Shown in pieces: positions 43,172 to 50,442 of a stretch of DNA of 51,152 bases. The position numbers and the translations under genes were made by a program. The stretch is taken from the IMG/VR virus record IMGVR_UViG_3300021373_000228, positions 1 to 51,152 of that record, one strand, 5' to 3'. The DNA is from a virus. A model generated the notes under the pieces. That model had not been told where the DNA came from, searched no databases, and saw only the letters and a program-made list of their open reading frames with translations. Position 1 is the first letter of the stretch, and each line of letters begins with the position of its first letter.

Positions 43172-43548
43172 GCGCTTCCCTTTGTCTCTGTCCATCTATT
43201 GAGGCGAATTACGTTATCTTCACGTTCATACTTAACACCACCATCAGCCTCTACTTCTTCAGCTTCTACCTGTGCTAGTGCTTCAGCATGAGCCTCAGGA
43301 AATACCTCTTGAAGGATTAAGTTTTTGTAGTAGTCATAGTCTTCCATAAATTCAGGATAGTCTTCTAAGAAACGCTCTGTTGCCGCCATAGTGATAGCAA
43401 TGTCTAAACCTACCTTCATAGCTTCAGCATGTTTCTCAGGACCGAAGATAAGCCCTGTGTTTAACCGTCCGTTCCAGTAACCTTCTTCGTCTTCTAGTGG
43501 ACGCAAGACTATAGCTATCTCACCTGGTTGTACTTTGTAGCTCATCAT
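43168..43548 (-). CDS. Hypothetical acidic protein of the replication operon
   Basis: 126 residues, acidic, starting MMSYKVQPGEIAIVLRPLED. Short beta strands are followed by a helical middle rich in Glu and Ala (AHAEALAQVEAEEVEADGG). No domain is recognised. It is coupled by ATGA to the endonuclease I gene upstream and to DUF3310 downstream, so it belongs to the DNA-metabolism operon. Confidence 0.65.
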   Translation of the reverse strand: MMSYKVQPGEIAIVLRPLEDEEGYWNGRLNTGLIFGPEKHAEAMKVGLDIAITMAATERFLEDYPEFMEDYDYYKNLILQEVFPEAHAEALAQVEAEEVEADGGVKYEREDNVIRLNRWTETKGSA

Positions 43549-43973
43549 GTTCTCCGTTTCACTTTTAATCGTTGTTCTTTCATGCGACTACCTTTCTCAA
43601 GTAACCAACCTTCTGGTATCACACGGTGCGCCCACTTGAAACCTTTTTGTTCACACCAATCGCAATACCTAGATTTAGCACCTTTGTAAAGCTTTGCATT
43701 AGCATTGCTGAACACGAAGCGAATATCTAAATTAGGATGTTGCCTTTGTATTTCAAGATGTTTGCGTCTATCTGCAGCACTGAAGATTCCCTTAGTTTCT
43801 ATTATGATACCGTTGTCCAATTCAAAATCTGGCGTGTATGTACGATACTTAAGGTCTTCCCACTCAATCTTAAGCTTTTCATATTCTACCTTCTTTTGCC
43901 TAGTTTTTAGAAACGCAGCGGCTTCTTCTTCTAAGCCACTACGATATGTTTTACTAAGATGTCTGCGCTTCAT
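43545..43973 (-). CDS. Endonuclease I (T7 gp3-like Holliday junction resolvase)
   Basis: 142 residues. Alignment by eye to T7 endonuclease I is strong: RSGLEEE with catalytic Glu15, TYTPDFEL with Asp49, IIIETKG with Glu59 and Lys61, then RRKHLEIQRQHPNLDIRFVF and AKLYKGAKSRYCDWC. The spacing Asp-x9-Glu-x-Lys matches T7. It cuts branched DNA before packaging and helps break down host DNA. It overlaps the nuclease gene upstream by 20 bases. Confidence 0.93.
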   Translation of the reverse strand: MKRRHLSKTYRSGLEEEAAAFLKTRQKKVEYEKLKIEWEDLKYRTYTPDFELDNGIIIETKGIFSAADRRKHLEIQRQHPNLDIRFVFSNANAKLYKGAKSRYCDWCEQKGFKWAHRVIPEGWLLEKGSRMKEQRLKVKRRT

Positions 43974-44820
43974 CGCCTACAAACACATAGTCCACCTCAG
44001 GTGGGTTAGCTGATTTAGAAGCACGGCTTGGTAGTGTCTGTAAAGTGGGATGACACTTGTGCTTGAAGCTACAAAACTTACATGCGCTGGGTAGCACAAT
44101 GTTACCTGTAGGCTTACGATAGTATGTCTCAGGCACAGGCTCAAAGCAACGCTCAAACGGCGCATCACTATCCATGTAATCCACTAGGGCTTCGATGTCA
44201 TCCAGTACCGCTTCTTTGTCTACCTCAGAGGCATCCACATACTTGAACTCACCATTACCTTTATTGACTACCCACCAACCACCAACATCTTTACCTGCTG
44301 CTGTGGCGTACCCTACAAGCTGTGCGATGTAACCAAAGCTATCACCTTGTGCTAGGGCATCGAAGGATGCAAACTTGTTCTTGTATGACCACGGGGATGC
44401 AGATTTAACATCGTCAATCTTACCATCCATTTCCATGTCGTACTCGCCATTGATCTCTTTACCGCTTTTAAGCTTTAGCGTTACTTGATCATTGTCTTTG
44501 AACTCTTGCCCTGCAGCACGTAACAGACCTTTAAACACAGCCTCAACAATATCGCCAAGGATCATGTTCATCAGGAAGTGTGGTGGCAGAGGTGTCTTGT
44601 CTTCAGGATCGTTCTTTTCAAACCACAACTGGCACTTAGGCTTACCTATGTTAGACATACGTAGCTTAAACTCGTCACGTGGGCCTGAGTTAAACTGTTT
44701 GTTCAACGCAGCCTCGACATCAGAGGCAACCTGTTTGGTCACCTCTTCTGCCATTGACGATTCACCAGCCATAGCTTTCTGCAAGAAACTGTAGACAGCT
44801 AATTCAGCAGGATGATTCAT
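43954..44820 (-). CDS. Cas4/RecB-like PD-(D/E)XK exonuclease with Fe-S cysteines
   Basis: 288 residues. Nuclease core: DGKIDDVKSAS (Asp-x-Lys, Asp137 and Lys139), Asp90-Glu93 in LGDIVEAVF, and a Q-x3-Y motif (Gln167-Tyr171). Cysteines at 63, 247, 250 and 256 (ACKFCSFKHKC) match the Fe-S layout of Cas4 and AddB. It is a likely 5'-3' exonuclease for host DNA degradation or recombination, filling the place of T7 gp6. It abuts the SSB candidate (one-base overlap) and precedes endonuclease I. Confidence 0.82.
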   Translation of the reverse strand: MNHPAELAVYSFLQKAMAGESSMAEEVTKQVASDVEAALNKQFNSGPRDEFKLRMSNIGKPKCQLWFEKNDPEDKTPLPPHFLMNMILGDIVEAVFKGLLRAAGQEFKDNDQVTLKLKSGKEINGEYDMEMDGKIDDVKSASPWSYKNKFASFDALAQGDSFGYIAQLVGYATAAGKDVGGWWVVNKGNGEFKYVDASEVDKEAVLDDIEALVDYMDSDAPFERCFEPVPETYYRKPTGNIVLPSACKFCSFKHKCHPTLQTLPSRASKSANPPEVDYVFVGDEAQTS

Positions 44821-45695
44821 TACTCGTCCACCTCTACAAAATCATTGTTTAGGATTTCTTGAACAAGCCCTTCGTCTTCATCCGTATGCCCCTTGGCACG
44901 TTCATGGTGTAGATCAAGAATCTTACCATTGCTGTACTCAATTAGCTCAATGAAATCTTTGAGCATACCATTATCTGCCTCAGCAATATCAATGCGATCA
45001 CCTAGTGATGCTTCGATTTTACCAAACTTAGCACCTGTTGGGATGCTATCCTCTACGCCTACCAACTTAACAGTAGACATAATTGGCAGGATGTTCTTGC
45101 GCTGCAAACCATTCAACACTGAGTCAATGCTCTTCAATGAGTCACGGTTCTTTACATCCATAACAAATGGTTCATCAACAAACTCACCGCTGACAGGCTG
45201 TCCTTGTTCATCCATAGGGTTGTCTAGTGTTACAGTACCATAGAATACCTTGACACGCTTAACACTACGGATGACCCGTTTAGTTTCCTCAGGAAGTGAT
45301 TGGAAATCTTCAATGTAACCTGAAGGACGCCCTAGGTTTAGACCACCAATGCTATCCTTTAGATCGCCATTCAATGAGTTAGACAAGACAGATTTCTCCA
45401 TCTCTTCTGTCTCACTGTTCCAACGCTGCCATTGATTGCGCTGGGCGAAGATGCGAACAGAGACACCTGTGCTGAACACTTTGGTGTCACCCTTTGTGAA
45501 GGTAAACGCACCGACAGGAATAACCTCTGTCTTGATTGCTTTACCGTTGTACTCCACCTCACCCATGATAGGCTGATGGATCATACCAAGCCGCGCAATG
45601 GACGGTGTTGACTCAGCAGGGGCTGTAGATGATACGCCCATTAGTTCTGCCATTGATTGACCGCGCTCTGTTGCGATTGATAGTTCTGTACTCAT
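44820..45695 (-). CDS. Probable single-stranded DNA-binding protein
   Basis: 291 residues, no catalytic motif. A beta-rich centre (EVEYNGKAIKTEVIPVGAFT, then VFSTGVSVRIFAQRNQW, KVFYGTVTL) resembles an OB-type fold, and the C-terminus is acidic (VQEILNNDFVEVDE), the protein-docking tail typical of phage SSBs such as T7 gp2.5. It lies between DNA polymerase and the exonuclease, where an SSB is expected, and overlaps the latter by one base. The assignment is by context and composition. Confidence 0.5.
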   Translation of the reverse strand: MSTELSIATERGQSMAELMGVSSTAPAESTPSIARLGMIHQPIMGEVEYNGKAIKTEVIPVGAFTFTKGDTKVFSTGVSVRIFAQRNQWQRWNSETEEMEKSVLSNSLNGDLKDSIGGLNLGRPSGYIEDFQSLPEETKRVIRSVKRVKVFYGTVTLDNPMDEQGQPVSGEFVDEPFVMDVKNRDSLKSIDSVLNGLQRKNILPIMSTVKLVGVEDSIPTGAKFGKIEASLGDRIDIAEADNGMLKDFIELIEYSNGKILDLHHERAKGHTDEDEGLVQEILNNDFVEVDE

Positions 45696-45737
45696 TTCTA
45701 TACCTTTCTATAGAGTCAAAAGAGTCTTAGTTATACA

Positions 45738-47789
45738 CTACACATCAACTGTGTCAAGCCAGTTTGTACCTATTTTTGCTTCTAATAATAGAGGCACATT
45801 CATAGTGACACCGTAGGCTTCCTCAATAAGATCATTCAGATCATTATTCATATCATTAACCATTTGAATTACTTGCTCCTCTTCTTCAGGGTGTACATCT
45901 ACAACCATTGAATCATGAACTGTATTCACAAGACAGGACTCCATAGGCTGTAATCGTTTGTGCATTTCATTTAGTACAACAGGGACAACATCACCTGTGG
46001 CAAAACCTTGCACTGGGTAGTTCTTAATCATAGTGAAGTGTGTTGGTGTGCCACTGCTGCGGCGTGTAACTTCAGGAAAAGCATACTGTCGGCCTGACAC
46101 ATTAGTAATCTTAAGAAACCTTAGTGCCTCTTCACCTAGCTTTTTATGCCATGCAGCAATCCCTTTATACTTCTCTATGAAGTGTGTGTAATAAGCTTGC
46201 TCAGCTTTGGTTCTTCCGTAACCAGTTGCGCCAAAGAGGGGTGCGAAGGTGTGTTCCTTAGCTTCTTGGCGTGTCGTTGGTTGACCTGCATCAGAGATAA
46301 CTTTCGCTGTGTAGCTGTGTACATCAAACCCTGTTGCAATCTCTTCCATTGCTGTCTTGTCCTGCGCGAGAAACGCAGCCGTTCTAAATTCAAGTTGTGC
46401 AAAATCCGCTTCCATTATTTTTCCGTTTTCCCACCGTGATATAAACACTCGCTTTATGGGGAAGGTACCACCTCTTGGCATGTTTTGCATGTTGGGATTT
46501 CGTCCAGAAAATCTACCTGTATGTGTGATTGATTGAGTGAGTTGGACGTGTAAGTTTGAGGTGGTAGGTTTTCTATAAGTGTCAATACCATTAACAAAGC
46601 TAGTAATGTAACTAGAAACAGCAGAGTGACGCATAAGATCACCAAGGAAGCGAACAGCATCATCCATATTATTGTTTTTAGCAGTGACCATAAGCTTTTC
46701 CAATTGCTTCTTGGATGTTGAGAAGCCACTGTTGCTAGCCCATTCTTTACTTGGTGCTGTGAACCTAAGGCCAGCAACCTGGTTTGTTTCCATAAGTTTA
46801 AAGCCACGTGCATCACACTCCTTACATTTGTTTGGTTTGGCATACTTACTGCCATCTTTCTTTACTTTGTATGTCTTGCCTTTACCATAACAAGATTCGC
46901 ATTGATACGCCTTAGTCTTGAATATTGTTTCGGAGTTCGCTTTAACGGCTTCTTTAAATTCTTTGGGCGTTGATGTAAATTCAAACAAGCCTTCCCAATC
47001 TTTTTTGTTCTTGGGTTTGCGGCTGAAGATAACCTGTGATTTCTGTTCGGGGGATGCAAGATTAACAGGGGTATCGCCCATGAGGGAGCGTACCTTCTCT
47101 TGGAGCCTCTCTTCGATCTCTGCTTTTTCTTTTTCAAATTCATCTCTTACTCGCCCAAGCTCTTGAATATCGACTCTGAATCCGTGCATACGCATGTGGG
47201 TAAGGGTTTTGCAGGTTTCAAAGGTGATGTCTCTAACTTTGGTGAGGGAGCTTGAATCGGGGTCTGCATAGTCTCGTTGCTGAGCCTTGAACAGCTCACT
47301 AGTTGTGAGGATATCAGCCCTAAGATAAAGGCTAAGAGAATGTAAATCTGTTTCATTTGTGTTGATCCCTTGTTTGATACACTTGCTAAGGTAGTCTTCC
47401 TTTTGCTCAGCTAGGCCACGCGCTTCTGCTACAGCAGCCAAGCTTAAAGGTTTCTCCACCCCACGATGCAGTAGATACTCAGCAAGCAGTGTGTCCCAAA
47501 TAAGGCCATCATACTTAAACCCTGCTTCCCATATCCACATTAGGTCATGGCTACCATTGTGCATGATCAGTAGTTCTGTCATGTCCAACACTTGCTGCAC
47601 AAGCTTATGCCCAGCGCCTGATGTATCCTTCTTTTCGTTGTGATCAAATGTTACAATGTGTAACTCTTCGTGATTATCTGCATTGACCAAACCGATCTGT
47701 GTAAGTGTGTTACCCGCCTCAAACGGATCGTTAAGAATTTTACCATCACGCCATGTGACGCTATTCTCTACATCTAATACTAGTCTCAT
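45738..47789 (-). CDS. Family A DNA polymerase with DnaJ-like zinc insertion
   Basis: 683 residues from ATG 47789 (GAGGTGAG upstream); a reading from 47828 would start inside the hairpin region. The 3'-5' exonuclease is intact: Asp6/Glu8 in DVEN, Asn78 and Asp82 in MHNGSHDL, Tyr155 and Asp159 in YLRAD. Residues 295-332 form the insertion CESCYGKGK (Cys297, Cys300) and KCKECDARG (Cys322, Cys325). Polymerase motif A ADFAQLEFR (Asp462), B with Arg507, Lys511 and Phe515, C VHDS (Asp626), where the usual HDE Glu is Ser. The insertion is the HMO-2011 hallmark. Confidence 0.95.
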   Translation of the reverse strand: MRLVLDVENSVTWRDGKILNDPFEAGNTLTQIGLVNADNHEELHIVTFDHNEKKDTSGAGHKLVQQVLDMTELLIMHNGSHDLMWIWEAGFKYDGLIWDTLLAEYLLHRGVEKPLSLAAVAEARGLAEQKEDYLSKCIKQGINTNETDLHSLSLYLRADILTTSELFKAQQRDYADPDSSSLTKVRDITFETCKTLTHMRMHGFRVDIQELGRVRDEFEKEKAEIEERLQEKVRSLMGDTPVNLASPEQKSQVIFSRKPKNKKDWEGLFEFTSTPKEFKEAVKANSETIFKTKAYQCESCYGKGKTYKVKKDGSKYAKPNKCKECDARGFKLMETNQVAGLRFTAPSKEWASNSGFSTSKKQLEKLMVTAKNNNMDDAVRFLGDLMRHSAVSSYITSFVNGIDTYRKPTTSNLHVQLTQSITHTGRFSGRNPNMQNMPRGGTFPIKRVFISRWENGKIMEADFAQLEFRTAAFLAQDKTAMEEIATGFDVHSYTAKVISDAGQPTTRQEAKEHTFAPLFGATGYGRTKAEQAYYTHFIEKYKGIAAWHKKLGEEALRFLKITNVSGRQYAFPEVTRRSSGTPTHFTMIKNYPVQGFATGDVVPVVLNEMHKRLQPMESCLVNTVHDSMVVDVHPEEEEQVIQMVNDMNNDLNDLIEEAYGVTMNVPLLLEAKIGTNWLDTVDV

Positions 47790-47811
47790 TTCTCTCACCT
47801 CATTGAATAGA

Positions 47812-47872
47812 CACAGGGGGCAGTGCAAAGCGCAACATGCGTTCCAATTATGTTACAAGGTTGCCCCCTGTG
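47812..47872 (-). other. Two-tier RNA hairpin upstream of the polymerase start
   Basis: CACAGGGGGCA pairs with TGCCCCCTGTG (47812-47822 with 47862-47872), 11 perfect pairs. Read as minus-strand RNA, the 39-base loop folds again: GTAACAT with ATGTTGC gives seven pairs, one wobble, with an 11-base loop. The outer stem ends 22 bases before the polymerase ATG, at its Shine-Dalgarno. It may be a translational operator, an RNase III site, or a terminator of helicase transcripts (no U-run, so less likely). Confidence 0.65.
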
Positions 47873-47878
47873 CCTAAC

Positions 47879-49099
47879 TTATGCTGAATAGATAGAACGT
47901 GATCCATCTAGGACACAGGTAATCTTACCTTGGAATCCATTCAGTTTGTTCTTAGCTAAGTTCAAGTGACGAACTGGGTCTTCGTCTTCACCCTCTGCCT
48001 GTTGTGTCTTGCCTATCAAGATCATCAGGTCAGCCTCACTTGCCTTGCCTGTCTTACTTCCTTCCATCATAGACTGATTCAGGTCTGCTTTACCTTCAGC
48101 CTCTGCGCTTAGCTGCGACATCCAGATAACACAACAGTCATATTGCTTAGCAATGTTACGAGCGTGGATAGCTGCTGCTTTAAGTGTGATGTCGCTACGC
48201 TCACTCTTTATATCAGCAAACTTATCACCCATGTCAAGTATTACGATGTCAGGCTTCTCAAACTTAACTACAGACTCAACCCAATCCATGCTCTTGCCTG
48301 TGCTATCCTTGAACATAATGTTCTGTCGTACAGGTTCGTAACGTTTATGTGCTAGAGCTTTGTTCTCTCGTACCTCTTTCATGGTCATGTTAGATGATGC
48401 ACTGATGTACCGTGAAGCAACACGTGTATAAGCTTCCTCATTACACAACACGATACACTTAGCACCTTGATGTGCAAAGCCACCGTCTGCTGCTATAAGA
48501 GAGGCATGGAAAGAAGTTTTCCCAGTATTAGGCCGTGCGCCCACGATAACAAGATGACCGCCGCTAACACCTTCCACCCTACGAGCCAAGGAAGATATGT
48601 TAAACTTCCACTTGGACTCCAACGCTGTTGCATCAAGTATTGTATCAAGGCTATTATCATCCCACTCAACACGGAGATTGGGAGTAAAATCATTTTTGAA
48701 ATCCTCTAGTAGTTGACGCAAAGGCTGTAAGCTATTCTCTGTACCATTGACGAAATCAAAACCTAGGTTTGCAACCTGGTCGCCCACATATTGTTGGAAC
48801 AATTGTGATAACGTATCCTCTGCAATCTCTTGCTTGATAGGCTCAGTGATCTCAATGCGTTTAAACAGATCGTCATAGGCACCACGTGTAGCTGTTGTCA
48901 TACTAGCATTCATGCGGTTGAACACAGCCTGTAGATCAGCAACTGTCATGTCACCATCATAGGCTTCCATTGCACCGTCTAGTGCTTGCTTAATCTTACG
49001 CACATCTTTGCTAAAGATTTTATCAGGGCAACGAATACCCTTATGGTCATTGTAGAAATCACGGTTAAGCAGTGTTTTAATCAGTGCCAGTTCCATCAT
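47879..49099 (-). CDS. DnaB-like replicative helicase
   Basis: 406 residues. Walker A GARPNTGKTS (187-196), Walker B KPDIVILDMGDKF, a conserved glutamine-type motif VIWMSQLSAEAEG and a C-terminal Arg-finger-like ending (KNKLNGFQGKITCVLDGS). It is the T7 gp4B counterpart without a fused primase, the primase being a separate gene at 50439. Start ATG 49099 is behind GGAGA; ATG 49096 is the next codon. It overlaps the membrane protein upstream by 23 bases and is followed by the polymerase hairpin. Confidence 0.88.
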   Translation of the reverse strand: MMELALIKTLLNRDFYNDHKGIRCPDKIFSKDVRKIKQALDGAMEAYDGDMTVADLQAVFNRMNASMTTATRGAYDDLFKRIEITEPIKQEIAEDTLSQLFQQYVGDQVANLGFDFVNGTENSLQPLRQLLEDFKNDFTPNLRVEWDDNSLDTILDATALESKWKFNISSLARRVEGVSGGHLVIVGARPNTGKTSFHASLIAADGGFAHQGAKCIVLCNEEAYTRVASRYISASSNMTMKEVRENKALAHKRYEPVRQNIMFKDSTGKSMDWVESVVKFEKPDIVILDMGDKFADIKSERSDITLKAAAIHARNIAKQYDCCVIWMSQLSAEAEGKADLNQSMMEGSKTGKASEADLMILIGKTQQAEGEDEDPVRHLNLAKNKLNGFQGKITCVLDGSRSIYSA

Positions 49100-49274
49100 T
49101 ATCGAAATCTCCTCTCAGGAATCTAAACATTACTTCTATTGCAGCCAAAGGCCAAAAGATTGCAAAGCGCAGTGAGACATCTCTTCCTTCACTGTCCTGC
49201 GCTTCTACTACTAAAGCTAAAAAGGGTATAGCTAGTAGGTACATTACAAACATACCCTTGAAAAACTCTATCAT
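49077..49274 (-). CDS. Small two-helix membrane protein
   Basis: 65 residues from ATG 49274, with GGAGGAAG directly upstream; an upstream reading has no signal. Two hydrophobic segments at about 4-22 (FKGMFVMYLLAIPFLALVV) and 37-53 (LRFAIFWPLAAIEVMF) separated by a charged loop. A membrane-tethering or phage-growth role is unknown. It shares ATGA with the zinc-ribbon gene upstream and overlaps the helicase start. Confidence 0.65.
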   Translation of the reverse strand: MIEFFKGMFVMYLLAIPFLALVVEAQDSEGRDVSLRFAIFWPLAAIEVMFRFLRGDFDNDGTGTD

Positions 49275-49471
49275 TCTTCCTCCAAGCAGAAACCACAAAA
49301 GTTATCTTGCGCTGGTCCACCACAGCTTACGCATTTTCTCCATACGCTGTTGGCTTTTTTCCTTTGCTTTGCTCTTTTGCGTTCCTCATCAGTCATTGGA
49401 CTAATTTGTTTTGCTTTGTCAACAAACCATTCGTCAGATAATGGCTCACGCCCTTCAGGTAGTTTCGCCAT
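49271..49471 (-). CDS. Small zinc-ribbon protein
   Basis: 66 residues from ATG 49471, with GGAG seven bases upstream; a TTG 12 bases earlier is less likely. The C-terminus has two CxxC pairs (KCVSCGG and FCGFCLEEE), a zinc ribbon. The rest is charged and helical. It shares ATGA with the membrane-protein gene. The role is unknown; it could bind nucleic acid or act as an adaptor. Confidence 0.65.
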   Translation of the reverse strand: MAKLPEGREPLSDEWFVDKAKQISPMTDEERKRAKQRKKANSVWRKCVSCGGPAQDNFCGFCLEEE

Positions 49472-49700
49472 CTTGTACTCCAAATATATACTCTGTCAGT
49501 TCTTGTTTCTCTTGGTTTATATGATCTTCTATAAAATCATACACTACCTGTAAATCTAACTTAGCTGCTGCGCAGTACAGTACTAGCTTAAGACCCTCTT
49601 CCTGCAATAGCTTTGCACAGTTACTATCAAGGTGGAACTGATAGGTGGCACTGCCATCCTCGTGTTCCTCTACTTGTTCTACTCCAATCATACCTGTCAT
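49455..49700 (-). CDS. Conserved hypothetical protein of the replication operon
   Basis: 81 residues. MTGMIGVEQVEEHEDGSATY, then a helical region with KLVLYCAAAKLDLQVVYDFI. I recall proteins of the same pattern in other marine phages near ThyX and helicase. No function is known. The start overlaps ThyX by ATGA; the stop region overlaps the zinc-ribbon gene by 17 bases. Confidence 0.65.
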   Translation of the reverse strand: MTGMIGVEQVEEHEDGSATYQFHLDSNCAKLLQEEGLKLVLYCAAAKLDLQVVYDFIEDHINQEKQELTEYIFGVQDGETT

Positions 49701-50368
49701 TCTTCATACATCCTTAATGCTTCCCATGATACAGGGTATAGCTTCATCATTACATCTTCGATCTTCTCAGCTACAATACGTGTCTCAGCCTGTGTGTCTT
49801 CCTTCAAGCGTAGGCCACACATCTTAGCAAAGGCGAACAGTGTGCCAGACCAGTACCACTCTGTCATCATAGATTGTGGCAGTACCATACGTGCTTGCTC
49901 TTCACATGCTCCTAGCTCTAATAACCTGCGATAGGTACGTGCTGCACCCTTGGTTAGCTGATCGTATTTATTTTGCACAGCTTTCTTTGCACCATTTTGC
50001 ATTGGATCACCGCTGCCTTGCTTCTTATCCTCTGCTGACTCACGCCACTGCGGTACATAGAACTCAGGCTCACTATCGACATACCGCCTCGACACCTCGT
50101 TCCAAGGCATGTACTCGTGCTTAACTAATTGACGTGCCACAAAGATAGGTGCCTTGACGTGGAACGTGGCAAAGGTGTGGTTAAAGGGTGATTTGTGGTT
50201 ATGCTTGGCAAGGTAACGAATCAGCCTAGCATCCTTAGGCTTAAGCACCAACTCTTCACCATAGTGGATACGCGGCATCCATTCTGATTTCTTACCAAAG
50301 CTAACACGCGCTGCGTTAACTACTGATAGGTCACTACCCATGTGGTCAATGTATGTTGCTTCAATCAT
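49697..50368 (-). CDS. thyX: Flavin-dependent thymidylate synthase ThyX
   Basis: 223 residues. ThyX features: NAARVSFGK, LIRYLAKHNHKSPFNHT, then RQLVKHEYMPWNEVSRRYVD, with Ser93 and NE-x-SRRY in the usual places. The canonical RHR-x7-S motif reads KHE-x7-S here (Lys83, His84, Glu85), as in some phage ThyX as I recall. It makes dTMP from dUMP using FADH2 and methylene-folate. It starts by ATGA with the micropeptide upstream. Together with RNR it makes phage dNTP supply independent of the host. Confidence 0.92.
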   Translation of the reverse strand: MIEATYIDHMGSDLSVVNAARVSFGKKSEWMPRIHYGEELVLKPKDARLIRYLAKHNHKSPFNHTFATFHVKAPIFVARQLVKHEYMPWNEVSRRYVDSEPEFYVPQWRESAEDKKQGSGDPMQNGAKKAVQNKYDQLTKGAARTYRRLLELGACEEQARMVLPQSMMTEWYWSGTLFAFAKMCGLRLKEDTQAETRIVAEKIEDVMMKLYPVSWEALRMYEE

Positions 50369-50442
50369 TTGTTCATTTCACTCCAAGCTATCCATGCAAA
50401 CCCGCCAATAATAAGAACTAGTATTGATATTGCTTCAATCAT
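50365..50442 (-). CDS. 25-residue membrane micropeptide
   Basis: MIEAISILVLIIGGFAWIAW ending SEMNK. One hydrophobic stretch (about residues 4-20) makes a single membrane helix. Its ATG overlaps the primase stop as ATGA, and its own TGA overlaps the ThyX ATG as ATGA, so it is placed by translational coupling on both sides. The first 13 bases are identical to those of ThyX (ATGATTGAAGCAA), suggesting a local duplication or recombination. Function unknown. Confidence 0.5.
   Translation of the reverse strand: MIEAISILVLIIGGFAWIAWSEMNK

Noticed and set aside
44820-45695. Terminal part of DNA polymerase or a protease
   Set aside because: No catalytic motif is present, and the polymerase is complete at 45738-47789.
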